Of a stretch of 64,000 bases of DNA, positions 10,601 through 23,169 are shown one piece after another. The notes beneath the pieces are model-generated. The model saw only the letters and a list, made by a program, of their open reading frames with translations, was not told where the DNA came from and ran no database searches. The position numbers were made by a program, and so were the translations under genes. The stretch lies in NCBI GenBank assembly GCA_023614405.1, contig CM042686.1:464908740-464972739 (forward strand), written 5' to 3'. Each line of letters starts with the position of its first letter. The stretch's first letter is position 1. The stretch is from Avena insularis. Lineage: Eukaryota; Streptophyta; Magnoliopsida; Poales; Poaceae.

Positions 10601-13015
10601 ATCGAAGAAACATGGCTGTGCTCGACCAGTTCATCCAGCTACGAGACCTCTACCTACATGGTAGGCGATACATGGAGCAACGAACAAAGTGTAGCAACTA
10701 TGGTAAAGATTGATCAAGATCTGTTCAATGAGCATTGGGATTCTGCTTTCCCGAGTTGATGGAAGCCTTGTCGTGCGGATTGGGCATATCTAAAAGGAAT
10801 AATGAAGAAGCTTGGCTTTGCTGATCAGTGGATTTCATTAATTATGCAATGTGTCACCACTGTCAGTATGGAAGTGAAAATGAATGGTGAATTACTTCCA
10901 ATGTTTCAACCTACGAGAGGTATAAGGCAGTGAGATCCTATTTCTCCACATCTCTTCTTGCTATGTGGGGAGGGGCTATCTTGTCTTCTAGAAAACTATG
11001 ATAATGGTTGGATTGATAGAGGTATCCGGGTGAGTTTTCGGGCACCTTGGATTTCACACTTGTTGTTTGCCGACGATTGCGTAATATTTATGAAAGCTGA
11101 TATTAGAAGTGCTAGCCGTCTCAATGAAATTTTTGAGGTTTATAGTACATGCTCAGGGCAGAAGGTAAACAAGCAGAAAAGTTCAACTTATTTTAGTCCA
11201 AATTATCCCCTACCTGTTCGTGCAATGGTGAGAGGTGTTCTGTAGATGCTCGAAGAGGCTATCTCTGAGAAGTATTTGGGACTTCCCGCAGCTGCTGGGT
11301 GATTGACAGGCAATCAGTTTGACCATATTGTGTAAAGGACAAGATCTTTGATGCAAGGATGAAGTCCAAAGATGATGTCCTGTGCAGCAAAAGAAGTGCT
11401 CCTTAAATCAGTGATCCAAGCACTACCAGCCTATTCTATGAGTTGTTTCAAACTCAACAAAGAGTTGTGCTCCAAATTAATAGCTTTGATGGCTATGTTT
11501 TGGTGGGCTGGATCACTCGATAAAACTGGATTTCTTGGGACAAATTATCAGTCCCAGAGGGTCAAGGGGGTCTCAGTTTTGGAGACTTCCAATTATTTAA
11601 CAATGCTATGTTGGGGAAGCAAGCCTGGAGATTAATGGAAAACCCAAATAGTTAGTGCGCAAAGGTGTTGAAAGGAAGATACTATCTGAATGATGTGTTG
11701 AAAGGAAGATACTATCTGAATGATGATTTCCTATCTACTAAGTGCCCTCAAGGCGCATCAAAAATGTGGAAAGCTATTATATGTGGTAGGGAGGTTCTGA
11801 AGAAGGGACTTATTCGCAAAATTGGGAATGGAAATACCACATAATTTCTGGCATGATAACTGGATTGTTGGAACTCCAAAAATGAAAATGTTGGGTACAC
11901 GAGTCATGCCTTATAGAGTGGGTGACCTTATTGGTACTAATTCCAATTAGTGGAATGAGGAAAAGATAAGGTCTGCTTTATTTACACTAGATGCCCACTC
12001 GATACTGAGTATGCCGAGACCGAGGAAACAATTTGATGACATTTGGGCATGGTCAGAAGAGAAATCCGGGCTTTATTCTGTTAAATCTGCATATAGAATG
12101 TTGGTTCAAGAGGCTAGACTTGCAGAAGGTATTGTCGAATGTCCTATAGTAGACTCGAATGGTATTTGGAAGAAGCTTTGGAAACTTAAAGTTGTCCTAG
12201 AGGTTCGGGTCTTCTGGTGGAGAGTTTTAAAACAAATTCTACCAAGTTTTGAAGAGTTAAAAAGAAGGCACATTATGGAAAATAGTGCCTGCAAGTTGTG
12301 TGGTTATGCAGAAGAGACTTTGTATCACTCGCTGATACAGTGTGATCATGCAAAGTAGTTCCGGTACGGTGCTCTAGACAAGGTTGATGTGAAAATGCCC
12401 TATCTACATCCATTGTCTTGGGATGGAGATATCATCATAGGGAGATTTTTTAATGATAAAGATGTTGCTTTGGTAGTTATTGTCATGTGGTGTATATGGA
12501 GTATCCAGAAACATATTTGTCCATGGTGAACAAGGCTATCAACCAGTGAAATCCTTTGAGCTAGTTGAAGAGCATATGGCAAACCTGGAGCTCCCTATCA
12601 TTGAAAGGGAGAAAATGGTACCTCAGCAGAAATGGTAGAAACCGCCCAGTGGGTGGTTCTCAGTTAATATAGATGGATCAATTGATGTGAGCAACAGGTC
12701 TGGTGGTTCGGGTTTCGTCATTCGTGATGACACTGGTTCTTTCATTTAGGCAGGTTATGTTGCGCATAAATACATTGAGGACCCTTTTGTAAGAGAATTA
12801 CTTGCTTGTCGGGAAGGATTAGAAGAAGCAATGAGGAAGGGCCTGGAGACAGTCATCATTAATCCTACTGCTCAGGACTAGTTTCTTTGTGGCATGACGA
12901 GATGAATATCAAGATGGAAGGCATTCACATCTTTAGGGAGATGAAAGATATGAGTAACTTATTCCAGGATTTCAAGATCCTCTTTGTAAAACGAGAAGCA
13001 ATCATTTCATCTTTA
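10601..13015 (+). mobile_element. LINE (non-LTR) retrotransposon remnant, plus strand
   Basis: Domains appear in LINE order but broken. An endonuclease tail (TWSNEQSVATMVKID, ~10675-10720) joins directly to RT palm sequence (GFADQWISLIMQCVTTVS, ~10815), so part of the endonuclease and RT is deleted. RT then shows GIRQ-stop-DP (TGA at 10931-10933) and the FADD motif (about 11066-11080). A zf-RVT domain follows at 12011-12358 with CKLCGYAEETLYHSLIQC. An RNase H-like domain is at about 12650-12890 (NIDGSIDVSNRSGGSGFVI). Many stops and frameshifts; no poly(A) tail seen at the end. It meets a second LINE in opposite orientation at about 13000. Confidence 0.85.
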
Positions 13016-15424
13016 TAACGGATAATAGAATACAACGCGGGATATTATTCACATCGCATAGCATTACCCAGCCACTTATCCTCCCAAAACCGTATCTATG
13101 ACCCATCCTTAATAGAAAATGATCTGAAGCGTTTCCAAACCACCTGGGACAATGCTTTTGAACCAATTTTTTTAGAAGTGTTTGCAATACCCCATCTTTA
13201 GTTAGTAACTCGAAGAGTCATTTACCAAGTGAGGATGTATTCTTGATCTCGAGATCATGAATACCCAACCCACCCTAATCTTTGGGTCAAATGAGTACAC
13301 TCCATTTAGCCAGCCGATATTTTTTTCCCACGGTCTCCCTGCCAAAAGAATCTTGATCGGAAATAATCCAACCTTTTTAGGACTCATTTTGAAAGTTGAA
13401 ACAATGATATCATATACAGTACCATATTACTTAGTACCAAATTAATGAGCACCAATCTTCCTCCTAGGAGAGTAGTTTTCCTTTCCAACTGCTCAATCTT
13501 AGTTGTAGTCTTTCCTCAATGATCTTCCATTCATCATTTGTGAGCCTCCGGTAGTGAACCAAATACCCAAATACCTAATCGTAAAAACACGCTGACTACA
13601 ACCAAAAATTTCAGCATACAGGACAGCCGCATCCTGAGCCTCTCTAAACAAAACAATTCACTTTTATGAAAATTAATTTTCAAACCCAGTTTTAGATTTA
13701 TTTTGCCTTTTCAAGGCCGTGTTCCATAAACAGAATGGTATCGTTGGCATATTGAAGGATAGATAAGCCTCCATCTACCAAATGAGGAATAACACCTTCA
13801 ATTTGGCCACCATACTTTGCATGATCATGACAGCTAACATATCAGCCACTATATTAAATAGCATTAGTGATAATGGATCTTCCTATCTTAACCCTTTTTT
13901 AGTCTGGAAGTGTTTGCCAACATCATCATTAAGTTTGATGGAAACACTAAACCCAACATAAAGTTATTGATTAGAGCACGCCACTCAGCTGAAAAACCTT
14001 TCATTCTAAGAGTCTGATGGAGAAAAGACCACTTGACTTTGTCATAGGCTTTCTCGAAATCAATTTTTAAAATGACCCCATTTAGCTTTTTTCCTATGTA
14101 GTTCATGTATTGTTTCATGCAGGGTAACCACACCATCAAGTATGTTATGACCTTGCATGAAAGTAGTTTGAGAAGGATGAACTACATGATTAGCCACTGA
14201 GTTTAGCCTGATAGTAGCTACTTTGGTAAAAAATTTAAAATTAACATTAAGAAGGCAAATTGTTCTATATTGTTGAATCTGTTCTGCTTCATTAACCTTA
14301 GGTAGTAGAATAATCTCACCAAAATTCAGTCGAAACAGATCTAATTGTCCAGCGTGTAAAGAACTAAACATCTCAAAATATATGCTTTGATAATATCCCA
14401 AATAGTTTGGTAGAACTCCGTTGGGAAACCATCAGGGCCAGGGGCTTTATTATGTTCCATTTGGAAACTTGTAGTATGTCGTTAGTTTGGCACTCATTCA
14501 AGAAGAAGTTACCTTCATCTGGTGCCCCAAACAAATCTTTATAGTAATTTTTTATGTACGATTTCAACTGCTCATATCCTTCAATCGTTCCTTCATCTTG
14601 GATTAAGGATCGAATAAGTTTCTTCTTGTGTCGGTCATTGGCAAGAGTACGGAAGTATCTTGTATGCAAATCCCCAAGCAAAATAAATTGGGCTTTAGAA
14701 CATTGATACCATTTGAGTTCTTCCTCGCGCAGAAGTCGTGCTAACTCTACATTCGATTGACTTTTAAGATCAATCTCTTGTGCAATCAACAAACGAGATT
14801 CTGCTAATGATTCGAGTTCATCAATAGTAGACGAGAGACGTAGCTTTTCTTTTTAAGAATGCCAGTTGTGTGATGTGCCAAACCTCCAAGATGTTTGTGT
14901 GTCACACGCACTTTATTATTCCACATCTGAATTGGAGTGTTGCTTGTAACTAGTCTTTCCCATACTGTTTTGACCATATCCTAGAAGCCTTCACATTGTA
15001 ACCATCCTAGTTAAAATTTGAATGGACGATTACATCATGTACTAGGCAAATCGGTAGTCAACAATATGGGAGCGTGGTCTAAAAAAGGCTCAATACATTC
15101 TAGAGCACGCACCAAGACTAGGGGAAAATGTTCTTCCCAATTTGTGTCTATCAGTACGCGATCAAGTTTTTCGTATGTAGGTTCTAGAAGGCTATTTTCC
15201 CAAGTAAATTATCATCCAATCATGGTTACTTCCTTCAAATCTAGAATGTCAATGACAACATTAAAAAGGAATGGCCAATGATCATCAAACTGGCCTCTAC
15301 TCTTCACGAAGGGAAAACAAAGCAAATTGAAATCACCCCTATAAGAATAGGGTACAAATTTTCTCTAGCTAGGTTCACCAACTCTTGAAGAAAATTAGCC
15401 TTGAAAGCATTCAGTGAAGCAACA
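13000..15424 (-). mobile_element. LINE (non-LTR) retrotransposon remnant, minus strand
   Basis: Read leftwards from 15424: endonuclease remnants (ANFLQELVNLARENLYPIL; then YEKLDRVLIDTNWEEHFPL and NRPFKFLGW-like), a linker (FILLGDLHTRYFRTLAND), RT (ICLLNVNFKFFTKVATIRL near 14270; DFEKAYDKVKWSFL near 14050), and a C-terminal region ending near 13000. The RT catalytic box reads YAND rather than Y/FADD: the codon at 13743-13745 is Asn. Several frameshifts. The 5' end is cut at about 15424 where the duplicated LINE fragment begins. Confidence 0.85.
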
Positions 15425-16445
15425 AGATAAATAAGATGCGATTTGGAAGTATTTCCAATCTCTGCTTGGAGAAAGGCACCCACTACAACACACTGTGAAC
15501 CTATAGGCCATGTGCGTAGATCTCGCTGATAAAGACTTGCCCATCTCCCTAGAGGAAGTGCGGGCAACCATTATGGTACTACCTCCAGGCACTGATGGCT
15601 ACACCGCTCTTTTTTTCAAGAAATGTTAGCCATTGATTCGGCGTGATATCATGTATGTTGTTCGGGCGCTGGAGTGTGCAACCTCATGAAACCTACAACT
15701 CCTCAACTCCACAATGATAGTTCTGCCCAAAACAAAAGTGAGGCTCACACACGCAACTTCAGGCCCATCAGCCTCGTGCACTTCTTTGGCAAGCTGTTCA
15801 CAAAGATCTCGGCCATCCTCACCTCCGTGAACTCGTGGATCTCCTTAGCTCTAATTACGACCATCTTTTCAAGTCATGGCCCACCTTTGCCACAGAAAAC
15901 CACTCCACTATCTATTGTCACTTCTACTAAGTGTTCCAAAGAAGAGTAGCCAAGGACCGAGAACCTAGATCTAGAGGGGATGGGAAGGGGAAGGAAGAGG
16001 GGCGTGTGTAGATGTATAAGGGTCGAGATTGCGGGCCACCTCCCACTGAAAGCTCAAAATTGTGTTACTTTTTACTAAGCCTTTTATATTCGCTTTCATT
16101 TAGTTTTGATTGTTTTCACCATTCAACTAATGTTAATATTGCAAAAACAAAGAAACCTTCTTCCCTATTGTGACTTTCAGGTGTTGTGCGCTTTTGGAAA
16201 GATATGAAATCATTTATGAGCTAATTGGAGAAAATCAAGTAAGTAATTTATTGGAAGAAATTCTATTAGAAGCGTCTAGGGATCTTAACGACCATAGGTA
16301 CGGGAGGGCGCCGCCTCATCGTCCCACCATACCATATGCCATCATCTTCGCCTTGTTAAAAGGAAGATTTTTCATAAAGGAGACAATCACGAAAACAGAA
16401 CACGGCAACCGCCATCCATTCAGAACAGAGGGAGAAAAGATTTGG
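15420..16445 (+). repeat. Copy A of a ~1.5-kb direct duplication with LINE RT fragment
   Basis: The sequence from aagataaataag onward matches the segment starting about 16918, offset by roughly 1498 bases, through a LINE RT fragment (LPLEEVRATIMVLPPG, then a Pro-Gly-Thr-Asp-Gly motif and FFKKC) and on into non-LINE sequence (aaagctcaaaattgtgttac). Copy A has extra G-rich sequence at about 15950-16050 absent from copy B and has lost part of the RT motif around NKAPG. The minus frame at 15304-15567 mixes this fragment with the neighbouring LINE and is not a gene. Confidence 0.75.
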
Positions 16446-16539
16446 AGAATAAGAAGAAGTCTCCATCCATTTAGCAACAATATAGAATTCAAGCAAGTGC
16501 CCCACTTTCGATTTGAGAACTGAGGAGGCCTGGACGGTG

Positions 16540-17470
16540 TGCCCACTTAATGTGGATCCATTCATCAATCTCTATGCCAAGATGATGGCCATAGCAAGAG
16601 AGCTCTGAGCAGCTGGAGTGCCCAATTCTAATCAGATCTTGTGCCGCAGACTACTTTCTTCAGTGAATTGATATTCAGATTGGACAAAGCTATGGACAAC
16701 GTCACTTAACCGATGCAGAAAGACAATTCTGAGCAATCTTGAATATGGACTACCTAGGGATTGCAACCATGCAGAGATCAATGTGGCAACAAAGATCCAG
16801 GATCCAGTGGCCGCGGGAGGGAGATGCTAACACGGGATTCTTCTACTCCAAGGTGTCAGCTCACCGAAGAAAGAGCTATATCCACATAATTTAGGTAGAT
16901 GGGACCTCCTTCACTTAACAACAAGACAAACAAGGTGCAATTTGGAAGTATTTCCAATTTGTGCTTGGAGAAAGGCACCCTTGACAACACACTATGAACC
17001 TATAGGCCATGGGCGTCGATCTCGCTGATCAAGACTTACCCATCTCCCTAGATGAAGTGCGGGTAGCCATTATGGTACTACCTTCTAACAAGGCTCCGGG
17101 CACTAACGGTTGCACCATTTTTTTCAAGAAATGTTGGCCATTGATTCAAGGCAATATCATGTATGATATTCATGCACTAGAGTGTGCAACCTCGTGAAAC
17201 CTACAACTCCTCATCTCCATCACAATGATAGTGCTGCCGAAAACATCAATGCTTCTCACACATGTAACTTCAAGCCCATCAGCCTTGTGCACTTCTTTGG
17301 CAAGTTGTTCACAAAGATCTTGGCCATCCTTCTGCAGCCTCACCTCCATGAACTCGTGGATCTCCTTAGCTCTAATCATGGCAAGTCAGGGCCCACCTCT
17401 GTCACACAATTATGCAGAAAGCTCAAAATTGTGTTACTTTTTACCGAGGCGTTTGTATTGGTTTTCATTT
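16540..17470 (+). mobile_element. LINE RT fragment, plus strand
   Basis: Typical LINE linker and RT sequence: RSRIQWPREGDANTGFFYS near 16795, DLADQDLPISLDEVRVAIM at 17018 onward, NKAPG-TNG, FFKKCWPLI, and a later frame reading FKPISLVHFFGKLFTKILAI (~17270-17330). Stops and frameshifts interrupt it. Its second half is part of duplication copy B. Confidence 0.75.
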
Positions 17471-17815
17471 GGTTTTGATTGTTTTCACCTTTCAACTAAC
17501 GCTAATATTGCAAAAACAAACAAACCTTCTTCCCTATTGTGACTTTTAGGTGTTTTGCACTTTTCGAAAGATATGAAGCCATTCATGAGCTAATTGGAGA
17601 AAATCAAGCAAGTAATTAATTGGAAGAAATTCCATTAGAAGCATCTAGGGGTCTTAACGACCGTAGGTATGGGAGGGCATCGCCGTGTCATCCTGCCGTA
17701 CCATATGTCTCCACCTTTGCCTTGTTAAAAGGATGTTTTTTCGTGAAGGAGGCAAACACGAAAACACAACACAACAACCGCCATCCATTCAGAATAGAGG
17801 GAGATTTTTTTGGAG
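16918..17815 (+). repeat. Copy B of the ~1.5-kb direct duplication
   Basis: Matches 15420-16445 in order, including the LINE RT part, the segment starting aaagctcaaaattgtgtta (about 17418; copy A about 16051) and the later segment ggcaaccgccatccattcag-like (about 17778; copy A about 16402). Homology ends near a T run at 17803. Copy B keeps more of the RT motif than copy A. Confidence 0.75.
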
Positions 17816-20603
17816 AAGAAGAAGCCCTTCGATCTACTCCTGATCTTCGACCTCTAGATCATCCACTCCACCATAACTCTCCTTGCATTAGAGAGAGACT
17901 CACACTTGTAATGTTAGGGTTTGAGACTCTATTCATACTTGGATTTGTACTTGGTTTGATCTTCCTTCTTATTGTGGCTTGTTATGGTAATATAAAGATG
18001 AAGCCTAGTTTACATTATGAAGCCTAATGTAGTGGTTTGATCTTCCTTCTATTTACATTATGATAATATAATTGCGTAATTTTCATCTCATGTGTGAGTA
18101 AATCCCCATAGGTGTGGGAGATGTAAGAGATTGGTGAGTTGTGATGTGACTTTCTTATTTCCATCTGTATGTGATTTTTGTTATTATTATTCTATACAAG
18201 AATGATTATCTATGTTATGTGTAATGCTTGTTGTCTAATCTAAGGGCCCAGATAACATGATCTCGAGATCCACATAGAAAATATCATGTTTGCTAACGAA
18301 TCGGCCACCTTCGAGTGACACGGCTGATATCAAATAGGAGTTAGTATAATTATAGTATGACGAGGAACCATAAATCTTAAAGCCTTGATCCGTCCTCATG
18401 ACCTTAATTGTTGCGCTAGCCATGGTTGGTTGTAATAAGCTACATGATTATTGGAGTAAGATGAATCCAGTAGGAGGAGTCTTGGCTAGTAATGGGTACT
18501 TGAATATTAATATGAACAATTATGATTACTTACATCATATATCCATTTGGCATATTTACTATCACCATGAACTAAATTTATCTACACCTAACCTTTCATC
18601 TACATGAACTCCACACAACCTTCGTACTCTTTATTTTTATGTTATTTACTTTTAAGCGCTATTTAAACTCCATTTCATACTCAATCATATTGACCTCCTT
18701 TTCCATTCAATACTTGCAGTCAATTCACTCTAGACCAATGACACCTTGGGTGCGATAGAAACCCCACAGATAAATGCTTGCCTAGTCTCTTCGTTGGTAT
18801 CGATATAAAAAGGAAGTAATACTTCTAGGAAAACATACTTTAATGAACACGTGCTCTTGCATGCATAACCTTCTCAACCATCATAGGCCTAGCCCCGTCC
18901 TTTCATGTCCTCGTACGACCAATAAGAGCACTATGATGAGAGGGATAAGGCGTGGTACAAGGGCGTCGCGGGAGACCTGTCCTGGGACCAACCAAGGGAG
19001 TGTCAGGGACAATCACGATTGGCTCCAGAACATGAAGTGGTGGCATCACCAGGATCGGAGCTGGGATCCCTGACGAGGTGGGAGTAGAGATAAAAGAAAG
19101 GGTGTAGCACACCACCCTCGGGTATCTTGGGGATACACGAGCCTTGACCTCCATTCCCATGATGCCCGAGTTCCTGTCCCCTCCAAGATCACCGCTAGTT
19201 GAGTAGCAAGTGGGATGTCCAGTGTCATAGGAACCAGGTCCAGGTGACTAGTGTACTCCACCTCCTTTGTAAAGTTGGAGTCGTACTGCAAAAGACTGAA
19301 GTCGAGAGGCACCAGAGAGTTGAGACGGTGGTGTCTCGGGAGGTCTACAGGGTCCAACTTAGCTAGGGCACTTGATGGCTCCAAAACTAGCCATCTTCCA
19401 CCGTGTTTAAAAATTGTTTTTAGTTAAGAAATTGACAAGAAACTCTCTATCCTTGCCACTAATGACTAATAATTGCAAAGATATACAAACCATTACTTTG
19501 ATTTGTGTTGTTCAGGAAATTACACTTTTTAATGCGAAATCTGGAGTCATAATGAAGGTTTTGAGGAAGTCCACATGACCAAGCAATTCTGGAGAAAATG
19601 CCAAGCGTCTGCAGCTGTAACTACCACTAGTATGGGAAGGCCCCGCCCATACTGTCCGCCTGTACCAGGTGGCGATGGCTCCATCTCGTCAAACCCTACA
19701 ACTTTTGTGAAGACGCCTATATATTTCGAGGCCTCAGCCGCTGCGCAGAAGGCCGCCATTTATCAGATTGCATCACAACACCACCAAAGGAGATCCACAC
19801 CATTGTTCATCCCTTCCATCTTCCATCCCCTCCATTAGCCATAGCCATTACTTTGTACTTGAGATCTCCTTGTGATTCTGCAACCATTGTAAGAATATTT
19901 GATTTCAATCTAAGTATTTTGCACAATGTTTTTTATCCTTGATCTTATTGTTATGACCTAGTAATCCTCACGGGTTGCGGGTTAGGGAGAAACCTCGCAG
20001 CGATTATGTGCATCTAATCTATGGGAGCATTGTGTATTGTTTGAAAGAAAGATTTCTCTCTTTTATTTCTTTGTCTCTTGTCTCGATCTTTGGACTTGTA
20101 GGTACCTAAGACCCCATATATTGATAAAGGTTTGAGGTGGGATACTTGGCTAGCGGTGATCTCACAAGAACCCTAGTCATATAAAGGGTAGTACGGTCTT
20201 CGCTTAGCAACCCATTCAGGATCACAACAACATCACCACTTAATGCTTTGATCTGTGTTTTATACTTAATAATCATTTGTAGCCCGGTGCTTCGTGGTAC
20301 ACTCAGTTGGATCAAAAGACTATTTCTATGCATGCTTCCTCTCAGGGGCTCTAGTATATTAGGATGTGTTGCCCACACAAGATTATCTCTATTAAAACAT
20401 CACACATGACTATGCTTATTATTATCTTTTATCCCATATGATGTGCAGCTGCAGGTGGATCTTCAACCCTGGCCTATCTCCATCCATTGATTCAACCCAC
20501 AATAAAGTAAACTAGATTGGTCCGGTAAACGAAGGTAAAACAAAGAAACAAAGTCTTGTAGACGTGTCATTTTTATTTCCTATTAGTGTTGTTTCCCAAG
20601 GTT
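17816..20603. other. Unassigned repeat-like DNA, no recognised gene
   Basis: No family recognised. Two overlapping minus-strand frames (19384-19046, 112 codons; 19160-18903, 85 codons) are Pro-rich and probably one broken frame of an old element. A minus frame at 18423-18235 (62 codons) shows nothing familiar. 19600-19700 has a palindromic cgcccatactgtccgcctg block similar in style to one at about 28950-28985 (gtacgggcaagctccgcctg), as found in some Triticeae LTRs. 19860-20600 looks like LTR or leader sequence. Old LTR-retrotransposon debris is the likeliest explanation. Confidence 0.3.
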
Positions 20604-22359
20604 TGATTTATTGGAAATATGCCCTAGAGACAAATAATAATATGGATTATTATCATATTTCATAAAGTTTATGATTAAGTTTTATCTCATGCTATAACTC
20701 TATTCAAAGGAAACATCAATACACATGTGATATATAAACAACCAGGAGTTCCCAGTGAATCTCCAGTCACTGGTTCATTTGTCAATAGATGATCAAGGTT
20801 TCCTGATCATGTGGCATTTATGCCAGTTGACAATGGAGTCACCTCATTGCGAGAATGAGATGATGAGCTATACCCAATATTAACATCGTGACTCAATCAT
20901 GTCACGAAGTTAAAGGTACGATGATTAGAAAAGAACTAGTGTCCTATTTCTTAGACCATGAGGCCATATCAATCACTATCACCCGAGAATACTTAGATAG
21001 CATCAAACGTCATTTGCGGGAGCGATGATCATAAAGGTGTGTTCAGGTATTCGGAAGAACATGTAGAGACATTATGCATCAAGAGCAGGATTTTTCCATC
21101 CGCGGGACGGAAAGATACTACAGGGCCCACTCGGAGAAGTTATATCCAATAGCTATGCAGCGTGTGATTTGATCATGGGGATATCACTTGTCGGAACGAG
21201 TTAAATAGCATTTGTTGGTAATGATATTGAACGTGACATGGTGATGCCATTGATCATATCTTGGACAATGCAGGTATTGAGAGACAAAAGGAATATGGCA
21301 CGCCGTTCATGGTTCAGCGACGAAAGATTTGTGTAATGCATAGGGGTCATCATGGGCATCCATGTCCAACTGATGATCATTGGTACGGAAAGGTCTCGAC
21401 CATGTATGGAGTGTTCCTGAACCGTGGGGTATCATGCTTAAGGGCTTGATGATGCTCAGAGGTCATTTTGGTATCGGCATAATCACCAAAGGAAAGAAAG
21501 AGAGAGAAACAGAAGAGTTTCAGTAAGTCCAGAGGATGTGCGGAGTGAAGGTGAAGGAGTTACATAGCCACGAGGATTGAATAATATGTAAATAAATGTT
21601 AAATATTGATTTAATCATTTATTTATAATTATTTAATAAAATAAAAATGAATTAAAAGGTTAAATACCTAATTGGGCCAAAATCCCTAGGGAAAAGGGCC
21701 CATGAGGGAAAACACCAAAGGGAGAAAGGAAGGAGGGGCCGCATGGGCCCCATGCACCCACCGGTTGGGCCCATGGGGGCCTTGGATGTCCACCCCTCCC
21801 CCTTACCTCTCCCTTTTGTTTAGTCCCACATGGCTAAGCCAATTAGCTATGGGGGGGTCCCCTATATATTGAGAGGTATTTTGACAAAATAAATACGCCA
21901 ATAATCAATAAGGTTTCCTCTCTTTTAGGGAGACCTCTAGTTAGTTCTCTCTCCTGTGACCGTGGTCCCAAGTCTGGATCACGTGAGAAGGAGAATTCGT
22001 CACCGCGGAGCGCCGACATGCTGCGGGATTTAGATCTAGAAGGTCTACTTCCAGAACTGCTGCTAGATCGGAGGGGGGAGTCATTGTCAGGCACCGGATG
22101 TGTGTAACTCCCTCGGAGGTTCAACACTTGTGGCACTACAAGTCGTCAGAGCCGCATGGCATCAACACGACCCCGAGGTCGGCGTTAGAGTGACTACATC
22201 AACCACACTCTCCCGAGCATTGACAATGCTTTTTGGTCTTCAAGGGTAAGTTCGCGAAAAGCCCCTCCCGTTACTGCATTACTAATAGATAGATCTTGGC
22301 ATAAGGGTTCTTGGCGTAGGAAAATTTTATTATTTTCATGTGCGAAGCCCTACATGATT
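20604..22359 (+). mobile_element. Solo Copia LTR (BARE/Angela-like clade) with TSD TGATT
   Basis: The LTR runs from 20609 (TATTGGAAATATGCCCTAG, a changed TG start) to 22354 (ending cccTACA), about 1.75 kb, and is flanked by TGATT at 20604-20608 and 22355-22359. No primer binding site or internal region follows, so it is a solo LTR left by LTR-LTR recombination. A TATA box (ctatatatt, 21862-21870) supports plus orientation. It is closely similar along its length to the LTR at 30732-32492. Confidence 0.93.
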
Positions 22360-22935
22360 AAACCTAGGTCTTCTAGGGAAAAAGACTATTATACTACATC
22401 CGTAATCCGGATCGAAGGTATCAACACTCATGGGGAGCTATGACACGGTTAGAGGAGCCTGAGTCATAGAGGCCCCACCAAAGGAAGCGAGGGGGTAGCT
22501 GATGGTGATGCACCCTAACACCCCTTCCCTTCTCCTCTTCATTGTCGGATCCCTTAACTGACGATCCCCATCACCCTTAGAGTGGTCGTCCGATGGAAGT
22601 CTACTAGGTGTGGTGGGGAGCTCGGTCTTGCGCGACCCTCGTCTAGCTTGGCGACTAAGATCCAACCAAGCTCACTGAGGTAGAATGTGGGTAGGGAACC
22701 ATGAAGCTAAGACGGAAGCGTAAACATGACCCTGATATAGATTGGTATGCTCCTAGCACAAGAAACCTTGTCCACGTCGACAAGATTGTCGATATCCTGA
22801 GACATAAGCTCCATAATTGGCTCTGTCGTGAGCTTTGGATCGTCAAGGAATCCAAGGATATGTACCCAAGCAAAGGAGAATGTGAAAGTCATCATAGGGT
22901 GGGATTTCATAGGCTTGATAGAGATCTGAACTGAT
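22360..22935. other. Retroelement-like sequence, unassigned
   Basis: Frames are open on both strands (22955-22707 minus; 22701-22934 plus) but neither matches a domain I know. It sits just upstream of the Gypsy-type polyprotein tail and is probably internal sequence of the same element, with the solo LTR inserted next to it. Confidence 0.3.
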
Positions 22936-23169
22936 GTGATATACTCCATGCCCACATATACTACAACAAGTCTCAGCCATCAGAGCGGTCCAATGACACG
23001 TGCACGCATCAAGGCTCTCCGTGATAAGGTGAATTCGCTCCTTTCCTCATGTGACTTAGATACACCCTTGGATGGATTGCTTCTTGATGCAAATATGCTA
23101 TGTATGATTAGGTATGACCTGCGATACGGGCACACATTAAGGGCAAACCGCGAGAGGAAGAACCTGTAG
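22936..23169 (+). pseudogene. C-terminal tail of a Ty3/Gypsy polyprotein
   Basis: The frame contains SGPMTRARIKALRDKVNSLL followed by DTPLDGLLLDANMLCMIRY and a stop. GPMTRARAKAL-type sequence is common after the integrase in grass Gypsy polyproteins. Only the tail is present; no integrase can be read upstream. An LTR-like segment with a TATA box follows directly. Confidence 0.55.

Noticed and set aside
15304..15567. Minus frame of 87 codons as a LINE endonuclease gene
   Set aside because: Its first half is the reverse of a plus-strand RT fragment and only its second half matches a LINE endonuclease; it spans a junction.
19046..19384. 112-codon minus frame as a host gene
   Set aside because: No domain, overlaps another frame of similar style, lies in repeat-like DNA, and lacks splice or start context.
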